The translations under genes were made by a program, and so were the position numbers. From the NCBI GenBank assembly GCA_902406135.1, contig CABPCX010000014.1:1-16071 (forward strand): a DNA stretch of 16,071 nucleotides, in the 5' to 3' direction. The notes beneath the pieces were generated by a model that ran no database searches, was not told where the DNA came from, and was given only the letters and a program-made list of their open reading frames with translations. Numbering within the stretch: the stretch's first letter is position 1; each line of letters opens with the position of its first letter. This stretch comes from an uncultured Eubacteriales bacterium (GTDB lineage: Bacteria > Bacillota > Clostridia > Lachnospirales > Anaerotignaceae). Of this stretch, positions 6,092 to 14,025 are shown piece by piece.

Positions 6092-6852
6092 GCGCCCATA
6101 ATAACTGCGGCCTGTGCCGTGTAAATATAGAAAATCTGGCAGTATATGACGGCCAGGAGCCAATAATACATGATGTAAATATGGAATTTCACTGCGGAGA
6201 ATTAACCGCTCTTATAGGCAAAAACGGCTCCGGAAAGACTACCCTTATAAAGGCCCTCCTTGGCGAGCGTCCCCATACAGGAAAAATAACTTATCTTGAC
6301 CACGAAGACGGAAAAATCAAAAAGCTGACAACGGGATACGTTCCCCAGCAGCTTGCCTTTGATAAAAGTTCACCCGTATCCGTTTTGGATTTTATGGCGG
6401 CGGCCGTAACTTCCAGACCCGTATGGCTGGGGCATAAAAAACAGATGCGCGCAAAAATCCTTGAAAGACTTGAGGATTTCAGCATATCCCATATAATCGA
6501 CAGACCCATAGGCGACCTTTCGGGAGGAGAACTTCAGAGGGTGCTCCTTGCCATGGCCATAGACCCCCTGCCTGACCTGCTCATACTGGACGAACCCGTA
6601 TCGGGTGTGGATATAAACGGTCTGGATATGTTCTATAAAAAGGTATCCGAGCTCAGGCATAAGTACCATATGGCCATACTTCTCGTATCCCATGATTTGA
6701 GCCTTATAAAAAGCTACGCCGACAGGATAGTACTTATGGATAAAACGGTAATAGCCCAAGGTTCACCCGATGAGGTATATAAGACAAAGGCATTTGTGGA
6801 TATATTCGGCTACACATTAAAGGAGGCGGGAAACGATGACCTTGATATATAA
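6088..6852 (+). CDS. znuC: Zinc/metal ABC transporter ATP-binding protein
   Basis: A 254-aa ATPase of the metal (ZnuC/AdcC/MntB-like) ABC family that powers import by the ZnuB channel from the cytoplasmic face. All nucleotide-binding motifs are intact: Walker A GKNGSGKTT at 44-52, Q-loop near Q87-Q88, signature LSGGELQR at 144-151, Walker B LLILDEP at 164-170, and switch H202. The start ATG overlaps the znuA stop as ATGA. Its 3' end overlaps znuB by 17 bases and contains the znuB ribosome site. The tight overlaps show one transcript for all three genes. The N-terminus, with C7 and C10, is slightly unusual but outside any motif. Confidence 0.95.
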   Translation: MSAHNNCGLCRVNIENLAVYDGQEPIIHDVNMEFHCGELTALIGKNGSGKTTLIKALLGERPHTGKITYLDHEDGKIKKLTTGYVPQQLAFDKSSPVSVLDFMAAAVTSRPVWLGHKKQMRAKILERLEDFSISHIIDRPIGDLSGGELQRVLLAMAIDPLPDLLILDEPVSGVDINGLDMFYKKVSELRHKYHMAILLVSHDLSLIKSYADRIVLMDKTVIAQGSPDEVYKTKAFVDIFGYTLKEAGNDDLDI

Positions 6853-7669
6853 CATAATTGAAACCGTCCTGCCCTTTACTTTTGCTCAGTTTGATTTTAT
6901 GAAAAACGCCCTTTTGGCCGTTATCCTTCTTACGCCCCTTTTCGGTATGCTGGGCACCATGGCCGTCAACAACAAAATGGCATTCTTTTCCGATGCCCTC
7001 GGACACAGCGCCCTGACAGGCATAGCCATAGGAGTTATCCTCGGCATAGGAAATCCCATTATATGTATGCTGTTTTTCGGTATTCTTTTCGGTCTTGGCA
7101 TAAGAAAGGTAAAGAGCAGTACAAAGGCATCTTCGGATACGGTAATAAGCGTGTTTTCATCGGCTTCCATAGCCCTTGGCATAGTCATACTTTCCAAAAG
7201 CGGAGGATTTGCCAAATATTCCACCTATCTTATAGGCGACATACTTACAGTCTCACCTTCCTATATAAAGGTGCTGGCTGTGGTGCTCGTCGTTGTTTAT
7301 GTTATATGGTATTTCATATATAACAAACTTCTTCTTTTGAGCGTCAATCCCTCCCTTTCTTCAAGCCGAGGTGTTAAAAACGCCCTTGTGGAAAATATAT
7401 TTGTAGTAATACTGGCTGCGGCGGTAATGCTGTCCATAAAGCAGATAGGTATTCTTACCATAAATTCTCTGCTTATCCTTCCTGCGGCGGCCGCAAGAAA
7501 CATTTCAAAAAATTCCAGACAGTATCTTATTTTCTCCACCGTCATATCCATGTTCTGCGGTATTGCCGGACTTATAATATCCTTTTACGCAGATACGGCG
7601 GCAGGAGCTACCATGGTACTGATAGCGGCAGTATTTTACTTTGCCACATATTTTAAAGCCAAAAACTGA
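6836..7669 (+). CDS. znuB: Zinc/metal ABC transporter permease
   Basis: A 277-aa very hydrophobic protein of the ABC-3 (ZnuB/TroC/AdcB) permease family, forming the membrane channel as a dimer. About eight membrane helices can be seen, for example at about 20-43, 58-90, 105-124, 141-163, 184-215, 224-248 and 252-273. Family segments include FFSDALGHSALTGIAIG near 49-65, which faces the ATPase, and IKQIGILTINSLLILPAAAA near 200-220. An AAAGGAGG ribosome site lies 8-9 bases before the ATG, inside znuC. The gene is last in the operon, followed by two hairpin terminators. Confidence 0.95.
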   Translation: MTLIYNIIETVLPFTFAQFDFMKNALLAVILLTPLFGMLGTMAVNNKMAFFSDALGHSALTGIAIGVILGIGNPIICMLFFGILFGLGIRKVKSSTKASSDTVISVFSSASIALGIVILSKSGGFAKYSTYLIGDILTVSPSYIKVLAVVLVVVYVIWYFIYNKLLLLSVNPSLSSSRGVKNALVENIFVVILAAAVMLSIKQIGILTINSLLILPAAAARNISKNSRQYLIFSTVISMFCGIAGLIISFYADTAAGATMVLIAAVFYFATYFKAKN

Positions 7670-7672
7670 TAT

Positions 7673-7698
7673 AACCGTCCCATTGGGACGGTTTTTTT
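7673..7698 (+). terminator. Intrinsic terminator of the znuACB operon
   Basis: A 9-bp perfect stem (AACCGTCCC at 7673-7681 and GGGACGGTT at 7685-7693) with a 3-base loop runs into seven T residues (7692-7698). It begins 4 bases after the znuB stop codon. Confidence 0.93.
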
Positions 7699-7739
7699 AT
7701 GCCCCGCTATGACACCGGCAGGTCTTTGGGGCATTTTTT
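7699..7739 (+). terminator. Second tandem terminator-like hairpin
   Basis: ATGCCCC (7699-7705) pairs with GGGGCAT (7728-7734). Inside it ACC and GGT pair around GGCA, and the structure runs into TTTTTT (7734-7739). It starts right where the first terminator's T-run ends, giving back-up termination in front of the convergent gal operon. The rest of the gap (7740-7832) holds nothing I recognise. Confidence 0.7.
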
Positions 7740-7832
7740 ATACCCGCCTTTTACCATATGGCAGAAACCGTGTACCGTCAGCAAGGGAAAACGCCAATGC
7801 CTATAAGTCCCCTCTGTCAGCAGTACATACAG

Positions 7833-7860
7833 AAAAAAAGCACGGACCCAAGTCCGTGCT
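7833..7860 (-). terminator. Intrinsic terminator of the gal operon
   Basis: A 9-bp perfect stem (AGCACGGAC at 7839-7847 and its complement at 7852-7860) with a CCAA loop is followed on the minus strand by seven U residues. It starts 4 bases after the galM stop. The flanking TTTT on the plus strand means it may also stop plus-strand transcripts. Confidence 0.92.
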
Positions 7861-7864
7861 TTTA

Positions 7865-8887
7865 TTAAAATCTTATTTTCCATACGGTTTTTCTTCTGTA
7901 TTCTTCGCCTTTTTTCAAGATAACCGAAGGGAAATCCCTGTTATTGACCGCATCGGGCCAGTCCTGGGTTTCCAGAGCAAAACCGCTTCTCTTTTCATAG
8001 GCTTTTCCGCCCTTGCCGGGCACTTCCCCGTCAAGGAAATTTCCCGAATAGAAATGTACTCCCGGCTGTGTAGTCAGCACTTCAAGATATACTCCGTCCG
8101 CACTTACTTCCGCAGCCTCCACAAGCTCGTCGCTGTGTTTTGTCTTGAGTATATAGTTATGGTCGTAGCCTGAGGCAAATTTTATCTGCTCAAAATCAGA
8201 ATCTATATCTCTGCCTATCTTCTTTTCGCTTCTGAAATCCAAAGGCGTACCCTCTCCCTTAGAGACCCTGCCGTTTGAACAGCCGTTTTCGTCTATTTCC
8301 GTATAGCTGTCGGCGTATATTTTCATCAAATGGTCTTCTATGGTGCCTTTGCCTGACAAATTAAAGTATGTATGGTTTGTTATGTTGACAACTGTATCTT
8401 TGTCACTTAACGCAAAATACTCTATTTCCAGCCTGCCGTCTTCCTTGAGGGTATATCTTACCCTTATGCTCAGATTTCCGGGATAGCCCTCTTCCATATC
8501 GGGAGAGAAAAGTGTAAATTCTACACTGTTATCCTTGAATCCGCCCTTCCATACTTTTTTGTCAAAGCCGCATAATCCGCCGTGGAGATGGTTGGGTCCG
8601 TTATTTACTGCAAGGTTATATATTTTGCCGCCCAGCAGAAATCTGCCCTTGCTTATTCTGTTGGCGCATCTGCCGACAACGGCACCCATATACTTGTCGT
8701 GCTTTTCATAGTCTTCGATGCTGTCAAAGCCCAGGACTATGTCCCTTCCGTCGGGCAGGACTATGCTCCTTACAGCCGCGCCATAGGAAATAACGGATAC
8801 TTTCATTCCCCAGTCATTTTCCATTATATATTCGTATACTTCCTCTTTCCCTGAGGAAATACCAAACAGTCTTACATCAGTTTTCAT
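7865..8887 (-). CDS. galM: Galactose mutarotase (aldose 1-epimerase)
   Basis: A 340-aa cytosolic enzyme that interconverts beta- and alpha-D-galactose, supplying the alpha form that GalK needs. The family's active-site residues are in place by comparison with bacterial GalM: R77 (GRCANR), H102 (NHLHGG), H172 (NITNHTYFNLSG), D242 (SGYDHNY) and E306 (GFALETQDWPD), which acts as the general base. The length is normal. The start at 8887 is the only good one: GGGAG is 10 bases upstream, and the first codons overlap the end of galT by 11 bases, so translation is coupled. It is the last gene of the galK-galE-galT-galM operon. Confidence 0.96.
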   Translation of the reverse strand: MKTDVRLFGISSGKEEVYEYIMENDWGMKVSVISYGAAVRSIVLPDGRDIVLGFDSIEDYEKHDKYMGAVVGRCANRISKGRFLLGGKIYNLAVNNGPNHLHGGLCGFDKKVWKGGFKDNSVEFTLFSPDMEEGYPGNLSIRVRYTLKEDGRLEIEYFALSDKDTVVNITNHTYFNLSGKGTIEDHLMKIYADSYTEIDENGCSNGRVSKGEGTPLDFRSEKKIGRDIDSDFEQIKFASGYDHNYILKTKHSDELVEAAEVSADGVYLEVLTTQPGVHFYSGNFLDGEVPGKGGKAYEKRSGFALETQDWPDAVNNRDFPSVILKKGEEYRRKTVWKIRF

Positions 8888-10382
8888 TTCCGCCGCACTC
8901 CCTGATAAATCTCATAAACGCTTCCGCTCCGTCATTGTTTCTCTTATATACTCCGGCGTCTTTCAATACTTCAAGGAATACAAGTCCGGTTTCTTTTTTA
9001 ACTATTTCATCTATATTGCTTATATTTACGTCATCATATTTTGCCAAAAACTTTTCTGCCCAGTCGGCGTGTTTTGCCGTAAGCTCGTTTTCCCTCAGGT
9101 CTTTTCCCGTTATTATGGCGCTTTCCAGCTCCATAAGTTCCTTCTTAAGTCTGGAAGGAAGCACGGCAAGGCCCATTACTTCGATAAGGCCGATATTCTC
9201 CTTCTTTATATGATGAAGCTCAGGGTTGGGATGATATACTCCGAGAGGTCTTTCCTCTGTGGTTATATTGTTTCTAAGTACAAGGTCAAGCTCAAAAAGT
9301 CCGTCTCTCATTCTGGCTATGGGTGTAATTGTATTGTGGGGCTCTCCGTCGGTCTCGGCAAAAATAAATGCCTTTTCATCGGTATAGGCTCTCCACTTGC
9401 CAAGAATGAAATCAGCCAGCTCTATAAGCCTGTCACTGTCTTTGCCCCATATTCTTATTACGGACATGGGCCATTTTACAATGCCCGCCTCTATATCATC
9501 ATATCCGTCAAACTTTATTCTTTTTTCAACGGTTGCCTTTTCCATGGCAAACTTATAGTTTCCCCCCTGGAAATGGTCGTGGGAAAGTATAGAGCCTCCC
9601 ACTATGGGCAGGTCGGCATTGCTTCCGATAAAATAGTGAGGGAATATTTTTATGAAATCAAACATCTTTCTGAATGCTTCCCTGTCTATTTTCATGGGTA
9701 TATGCTGGCCGTTAAAGGCAATACAGTGCTCATTGTAATACACATAGGGGCTGTACTGGAAAAACCACTGGCTGTCAGCTATGTTGATGGGTATTATTCT
9801 GTGATTTTGTCTGGCAGGGTGGTTAAGTCTTCCCGCATATCCTTCATTTTCCGCGCAGAGCTGGCATTTAGGATATCCCGACTGGGGCGCATTCTTTGCC
9901 GCAGCTATGGCCTTGGGGTCCTTTTCGGGCTTTGAAAGATTTATTGTTATATCCAGAGTGCCGTACTCTGTCTCGGTCTCCCACTTCATATCCTTTTTGA
10001 TACGGTATCTTCTTATATAGTCCGTATCCTGGGAAAATTTATAATACCAGTCCGTAGCTTCCTTTGGACCTGTCATATATTTCACCCAGAACTTATTTAT
10101 AATATCCCTGGGGAAAGGTACCATTGTTCCCATGATTTTTGTATCAAGCAGGTCCCTTTCGGTCTGGCCGTCTTCGATAACTCCGTTTTCTACAGCTTTA
10201 TCAAGGAGCACCTTTAACATATCCTCTAAAGGTGCATCTGCCTCAGGCTCACAGTCCTCAAATGAATCCTGTCCTATGGCCTCAAGTATCCTGTTTATGA
10301 CAAACACCATATCTTCTTCGGAAATCAGCTCGTTTTTTAATCCGTAAAGGGCAATGCCCTTTACAGCTTCATTTATGTTCAT
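8877..10382 (-). CDS. galT: UDP-glucose--hexose-1-phosphate uridylyltransferase, Firmicutes type
   Basis: A 501-aa enzyme that exchanges UMP between UDP-glucose and galactose-1-phosphate, giving UDP-galactose and glucose-1-phosphate. Its length and sequence are of the Gram-positive GalT class (galT_2, about 490-510 aa), distinct from the about 350-aa E. coli type. The probable active-site segment SHDHFQGG is at 267-274, and a CxxC pair (KCQLC, 172-176) lies near the region that binds the nucleotide. The reading frame is open back to 10448, inside galE. The ATG at 10382 (MNINEAVKG) has AAGGGAG 8 bases upstream and begins where the family begins, so I choose it. It lies 13 bases after galE. Confidence 0.96.
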   Translation of the reverse strand: MNINEAVKGIALYGLKNELISEEDMVFVINRILEAIGQDSFEDCEPEADAPLEDMLKVLLDKAVENGVIEDGQTERDLLDTKIMGTMVPFPRDIINKFWVKYMTGPKEATDWYYKFSQDTDYIRRYRIKKDMKWETETEYGTLDITINLSKPEKDPKAIAAAKNAPQSGYPKCQLCAENEGYAGRLNHPARQNHRIIPINIADSQWFFQYSPYVYYNEHCIAFNGQHIPMKIDREAFRKMFDFIKIFPHYFIGSNADLPIVGGSILSHDHFQGGNYKFAMEKATVEKRIKFDGYDDIEAGIVKWPMSVIRIWGKDSDRLIELADFILGKWRAYTDEKAFIFAETDGEPHNTITPIARMRDGLFELDLVLRNNITTEERPLGVYHPNPELHHIKKENIGLIEVMGLAVLPSRLKKELMELESAIITGKDLRENELTAKHADWAEKFLAKYDDVNISNIDEIVKKETGLVFLEVLKDAGVYKRNNDGAEAFMRFIRECGGNEN

Positions 10383-10395
10383 ATATATAACTCCC

Positions 10396-11385
10396 TTATT
10401 CTTCGTATCCGTTAGGATGATTTTTGTGCCAGTTCCATGCCGAAGCAATTATTTCCTCCAGTGAATCATGGCAGGGCTTCCATCCAAGTATTTCCTTAGC
10501 CTTTGCGCTTGAAGCTATGAGCTGTGCCGGGTCTCCTGCCCTTCTTGGTGTTTCCTCAGCGGGTATGGGGTGGCCTGTAACCTTTCTTGCAGTCTCGATA
10601 ACTTCTCTTACGGAGAATCCGACACCGTTTCCAAGGTTGAATATATCGCTCTTTCCGCCGTTCATAAGATATTTTACGGCAAGTATATGGGCCTGTGCCA
10701 GGTCAGTAACATGGATATAGTCTCTTATGCATGTTCCGTCGGGTGTAGGATAGTCTGTTCCGAAAATACCTACATGGTCACGTTTTCCGTTGGGCACCTC
10801 AAGGATAAGAGGTATAAGGTGGCTTTCTGGATTATGGGCCTCTCCTATCATTCCGCTTTCATCGGCTCCGCAGGCATTGAAATATCTCAATGAAACATAT
10901 CTGAGACCATGGGCTGCTGCTGTCCACTTAAACATCTTTTCCATGGCAAGCTTTGTCTCGCCATAGGGGTTTGTGGGCTCTGTTTTATCTGTTTCCATTA
11001 TGGGAACTCTTTCGGGCTCTCCATAGGTAGCTGCCGTTGATGAGAATACTATTTTATCCACTCCGTTGGCTACCATACTGTCTAAAAGAACCTTTGTGCC
11101 GCAAAGGTTATTATCATAATACTTAAGAGGGTTAGTTACACTCTCTCCAACAAGGGAAAAGGCCGCAAAGTGGATTACAGCGTCTATCTTCTCACGGCTG
11201 AAAAGGTCATCAAGAAACGCTCTGTCCTTTAAGTCACCCTTATAAAATCTTGCTCTGCTGTCAATGGCTTTTTCATAGCCTGTAACAAGGCTGTCAGCAA
11301 CTACAACATCTGTACCTTCATCACAAAGAGCCTTAACTGTATGAGAACCTATATATCCGGCTCCTCCAAGAACCAAAACTGTCAT
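10396..11385 (-). CDS. galE: UDP-glucose 4-epimerase
   Basis: A 329-aa short-chain dehydrogenase-type enzyme that interconverts UDP-galactose and UDP-glucose with tightly bound NAD, regenerating UDP-glucose for GalT. The Rossmann motif GGAGYIGSH lies at 7-15, the NAD-contact HFAAFSLVGESV at 72-83, the catalytic Ser/Thr in FSSTAATYGEP at 114-124, and the catalytic pair Y141/K145 in NPYGETK. The substrate region RYFNACGAD is present near 169-177. The frame has a GTG at 11394 that overlaps the galK stop, but the ATG at 11385, 5 bases after galK, fits the family start and has a purine-rich GAGAG site 8 bases upstream. That ribosome site is weak, so GalE translation may depend on coupling to galK. 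Confidence 0.96.
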   Translation of the reverse strand: MTVLVLGGAGYIGSHTVKALCDEGTDVVVADSLVTGYEKAIDSRARFYKGDLKDRAFLDDLFSREKIDAVIHFAAFSLVGESVTNPLKYYDNNLCGTKVLLDSMVANGVDKIVFSSTAATYGEPERVPIMETDKTEPTNPYGETKLAMEKMFKWTAAAHGLRYVSLRYFNACGADESGMIGEAHNPESHLIPLILEVPNGKRDHVGIFGTDYPTPDGTCIRDYIHVTDLAQAHILAVKYLMNGGKSDIFNLGNGVGFSVREVIETARKVTGHPIPAEETPRRAGDPAQLIASSAKAKEILGWKPCHDSLEEIIASAWNWHKNHPNGYEE

Positions 11386-11390
11386 ATTTA

Positions 11391-12650
11391 TCACTCTCTT
11401 TCTGTTAACTCGGCTCCGCCTGTATTTCTGATAGAAAGCACATGGCAGCTGCCTTTTCCAATGGTTTTTTCTATTCCTTCCTTAAACTTTGCCAGCATAT
11501 CGTTGGGAACAAATGCCTGCACCGTTCCCGCAAATCCGCCGCCGTGCACACGGAATGCTCCGCGTCCGTCAAGGAGCAGGTCGCACATAGCAAGGGCATA
11601 GGCAACTTCCTGATGTTCACTGCTTCCGCATACCGTAACATTCTGCAAATACATAAAGCTGGAATATCCCGACTCTTTAATTATATTCAAAAATCCGTCG
11701 AAATCCCCGTTTTCAAGGAGCTTTGCTTCATCCTGAGCCCTCTTATTATCACGGAGGAAATGTATTGTCCTTAATACTCCCCTGTCTCCTGCTGCCTTTC
11801 TTACTTCAGGCATATGGGCAAAGATTTCGTCCATGGTTGTTTCTCTCAAAAATTCTTTTCCTACGGCATTGGCCGCCTTTTTCATCTCAGCGGGTATGGC
11901 CGCATATTCGCCTGTCAGGTCAGCGTGGTCTGCGCCGGAATCTATTATACAGAGGGAATATCCTGTTTTGGTAAAGTCAAAGTCCAGTTTTCTGACTACG
12001 GGATTTTCCGTATTTTCAAAGTCAATGGCAACGATTCCTCCAACGGAAGATGCCGTCTGGTCCATAAGTCCGCTGGGCTTTCCAAAGTATACGTTTTCCG
12101 CATACTGGCCTATTACGGCTATTTTTACGGGGTCAATTTCTCCGTTGCAGAAAAGGCCGTTTATTATAACTCCTATCATAACCTCAAAGGCCGCCGATGA
12201 AGAAAGTCCGCTTCCCTTAAGCACGTTTGATATCATAAATGAATCAAAACCCTTTACCTCATAGCCCATTTCCGTTATTTTAGCCGCTACGCCTCGTATG
12301 AGTGAAGCGGAAGTATTCTTTTCGTCTTCTACGGCTTCCAGAGATGAAAGGTCTATTTCAACCATATCATATCCGTCGGAAAGTATTCGTATTTTGTTAC
12401 TGTCGTTTTCCTCTGCCGCCGCAAGTATGTCTAAATCCACAGCCGCCGCAAGGACACAGCCATGCTGATGGTCCGTATGATTTCCGCCTATTTCGGTTCT
12501 GCCCGGAGCAGTAAATATCCTGGGGCTGTCTCCTCCAAAGGTTTCCTTATATCCCATAAGCACCGTATCTATTCTGCTTCTGTAAAAGTCCGCTTTTACA
12601 GAAAATCCGGGATATACCTCGCCAAGCCTTTTATCGCTTACTGTATACAT
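11391..12650 (-). CDS. galK: Galactokinase
   Basis: A 419-aa GHMP-family kinase that phosphorylates alpha-D-galactose with ATP, the first committed Leloir step. The galactokinase signature APGRTEIGGNHTDHQHG is at 48-64, with R51 and E53 near the substrate. The phosphate-binding loop KGSGLSSSAAFE is at 145-156, the catalytic base is D197 (PSGLMDQTASSVGG), and the third motif RVHGGGFAGT is at 367-376. The length is slightly above the usual 380-400 because of a longer N-terminus (about 1-45). The start has an AGGAGG ribosome site 5-6 bases upstream. It follows the small coiled-coil gene by 12 bases. Confidence 0.96.
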   Translation of the reverse strand: MYTVSDKRLGEVYPGFSVKADFYRSRIDTVLMGYKETFGGDSPRIFTAPGRTEIGGNHTDHQHGCVLAAAVDLDILAAAEENDSNKIRILSDGYDMVEIDLSSLEAVEDEKNTSASLIRGVAAKITEMGYEVKGFDSFMISNVLKGSGLSSSAAFEVMIGVIINGLFCNGEIDPVKIAVIGQYAENVYFGKPSGLMDQTASSVGGIVAIDFENTENPVVRKLDFDFTKTGYSLCIIDSGADHADLTGEYAAIPAEMKKAANAVGKEFLRETTMDEIFAHMPEVRKAAGDRGVLRTIHFLRDNKRAQDEAKLLENGDFDGFLNIIKESGYSSFMYLQNVTVCGSSEHQEVAYALAMCDLLLDGRGAFRVHGGGFAGTVQAFVPNDMLAKFKEGIEKTIGKGSCHVLSIRNTGGAELTERE

Positions 12651-12662
12651 ATTTTCCTCCTG

Positions 12663-12902
12663 TTATCTCGTAACTAAACCTATCACTATGGCGGCCACTA
12701 ATATGACCGACAGCACTATTATGACTTTATCCATGGTTTTAACGGAAACATTGATATGAGAATATATGCTTTCTTTCATACCGACAACCTTTTCGTCGAT
12801 GGTATTGAGCTTTTTCTCCTTCAATTCTATTTCTCGTTCTCTTTCTTCCAGTTCCGCCGCTTTGGCTGCGAGTTCTTCTTCCGTAAGTCTGTTTTCTTCC
12901 AT
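12663..12902 (-). CDS. Small coiled-coil protein with C-terminal membrane anchor, function unknown
   Basis: A 79-aa protein I do not recognise. Residues about 5-50 are highly charged (LTEEELAAKAAELEERERE, then IELKEKKLNTIDEKV) with a heptad-like spacing of Leu, Ile and Val that predicts a coiled coil. Residues about 58-77 (MDKVIIVLSVILVAAIVIGL) form a single membrane helix, followed only by VTR, so it is tail-anchored with its N-terminus probably in the cytosol. A good AAGGAG site lies 6-7 bases before the ATG, and galK starts 12 bases after its stop, so it is the first gene of the gal transcript. Its ribosome site touches the U-tract of a terminator hairpin upstream. A link to galactose metabolism is only suggested by position; it could be a passenger gene. 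Confidence 0.8.
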   Translation of the reverse strand: MEENRLTEEELAAKAAELEEREREIELKEKKLNTIDEKVVGMKESIYSHINVSVKTMDKVIIVLSVILVAAIVIGLVTR

Positions 12903-12914
12903 TTTTTTCTCCTT

Positions 12915-12951
12915 AAAAAACCCCGCCGGAATCTGGAATATTCCGACGGGG
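12915..12951 (-). terminator. Intrinsic terminator after mglC, directly before the gal-operon leader gene
   Basis: On the minus strand CCCCGUCGGAAU pairs with AUUCCGGCGGGG, 12 bp including one U-G wobble, around a 7-base loop, followed by UUUUUU (12915-12920). On the plus strand the wobble becomes a C/A mismatch, so it is built for the minus strand. It stands 48 bases after mglC and its U-tract abuts the ribosome site of the next gene, which would make it an attenuator for any transcript that starts upstream. Confidence 0.88.
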
Positions 12952-12988
12952 AAGTTATTTCATCAAGAATATTCTTACAGGAATATTC
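12936..12988. repeat. Three copies of self-complementary GAATATTC
   Basis: GAATATTC occurs at 12936-12943 (inside the terminator's 5' arm and loop), 12967-12974 and 12981-12988 (overlapping the candidate -10 box). Since each is its own complement, the RNA copies can pair with one another: the two distal ones form a hairpin, or one can pair with the terminator arm. As DNA they could be operator half-sites. Confidence 0.75.
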
Positions 12989-13013
12989 TATTATAATTAT
13001 TACTTCTTAGCAA
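12985..13013 (-). promoter_or_regulatory. Candidate promoter for the small gene and galK-galE-galT-galM
   Basis: On the minus strand TTGCTA (13008-13013) and TAGAAT (12985-12990) are 17 bases apart and overlap the 3' end of mglC. An alternative -10, perfect TATAAT at 12990-12995, lacks a good -35. If the first is used, the transcript starts near 12978 and must pass the terminator at 12915-12951 before reaching the first ribosome site. Confidence 0.45.
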
Positions 13014-14013
13014 GATACTTACGAACGTCGATGGCAACGGCAAGTATGATTATTACACCCTTGATTATGTCCTGAAGATAAGGATTTATCTGCAGATAGT
13101 AAAGGCTATAGTTGATAACCTGAAGAGTTATGATACCTATAATTATACCGCCGATTGTTCCTACACCACCGCTGAATGAAACGCCTCCGATAACGCAGCC
13201 GCTCATGGCGTCAAGCTCGTAGTTAAGACCGGTATTAGTTGTAACAGACTGAACACGTCCTGCCTCAAGGAAAGCAGCGATACCGTAAAGGATACCTGCA
13301 ACAACGTAGATGAGCATAATGCTCTTTGTTACGTTAACGCCTGATACGGCAGCAGCTTCTTTGTTTCCGCCGATGGCAAACATATTCTTACCAAGTGTTG
13401 TCTTGTTCCATACTATCCACATAATAACGGCTATAATAGCAAAGAATATTACAAGGTGGGGTATAGGTCCCACATGGCCGTTTACAAAATCTATGTAGTT
13501 CTGGTCAAGAGTAGCGAGGGGCTGAGCTCCGCCTTTCTGGCTGTCGATATAAAGACAGAGAGCACCATAGGCAATAAGCTGTGTGCCCAGTGAAATGATG
13601 AATGCGTGCATATGGAGTTTAGCAACACCAAAGCCGTTAAGAAGGCTGAATGCAACACATACGATTATTGATATAATAAGAGGTACAAAAAGCGGAAGAG
13701 GCTCTGTAATCTGAGGATACATTCTTGATGCGTATGTAACGCTCTGTAAGAGTGAAGCCGATATTGCGGCACCGCATCCGAGAATACGTCCTGCAGAAAG
13801 GTCTGTTCCTGCCAGTACGATAAGTCCGGCAACACCAAGAGCCATAATTCCTCTGGTTGATGCCTGAGCTAAAATTTTCCAAAAGTTATTTGCTGATACA
13901 AAGGTAGGATCTGCAATGATTACGCCGATAATCATAATAACAAGTATTATGTAAAGGGCATAATCAAGCAGCAGTTCCTTTGCTGACTTTTTTTCCTTTG
14001 CTGCTGAAGCCAT
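13000..14013 (-). CDS. mglC: Galactose/methyl-galactoside ABC transporter permease
   Basis: A 337-aa hydrophobic protein of the RbsC/MglC-type (BPD_transp_2) sugar permease family, forming the membrane channel that takes sugar from MglB. Eight to ten hydrophobic segments are visible, the first at about 16-35. Family segments include ALGVAGLIVLAGTDLSAGR near 58-76, LNGFGVAKLHMHAFIISLGT near 124-143, and the cytoplasmic loop GGNKEAAAVSGVNV near 217-230, which contacts the ATPase. The last section GGVSFSGGVGTIGGIIIG (about 276-293) is also typical. AAGGAGGG lies 7 bases before the start and overlaps the mglA stop codon, so the two are translated together. I prefer MglC over a ribose permease because of its gal operon neighbours. 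Confidence 0.93.
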   Translation of the reverse strand: MASAAKEKKSAKELLLDYALYIILVIMIIGVIIADPTFVSANNFWKILAQASTRGIMALGVAGLIVLAGTDLSAGRILGCGAAISASLLQSVTYASRMYPQITEPLPLFVPLIISIIVCVAFSLLNGFGVAKLHMHAFIISLGTQLIAYGALCLYIDSQKGGAQPLATLDQNYIDFVNGHVGPIPHLVIFFAIIAVIMWIVWNKTTLGKNMFAIGGNKEAAAVSGVNVTKSIMLIYVVAGILYGIAAFLEAGRVQSVTTNTGLNYELDAMSGCVIGGVSFSGGVGTIGGIIIGIITLQVINYSLYYLQINPYLQDIIKGVIIILAVAIDVRKYLAKK

Positions 14014-14025
14014 AAATTACCCTCC

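Noticed and set aside
7709..8173. 154-codon plus-strand open frame after znuB
   Set aside because: Most of it is antisense to galM, it begins inside the second terminator hairpin, it has no ribosome site and its composition resembles no protein family.
9069..9935. 288-codon plus-strand open frame
   Set aside because: It lies wholly antisense to galT, which is intact with clear motifs. The low stop frequency follows from galT codon use.
11833..12264. Plus-strand open frames antisense to galK
   Set aside because: They have no ribosome site and galK is intact across the stretch.
12936..12988. GAATATTC copies as a CRISPR-like or heat-shock repeat array
   Set aside because: There are only three 8-bp copies with unequal spacing and no spacers or cas genes. 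A bacterial heat-shock element of this form is not known to me.
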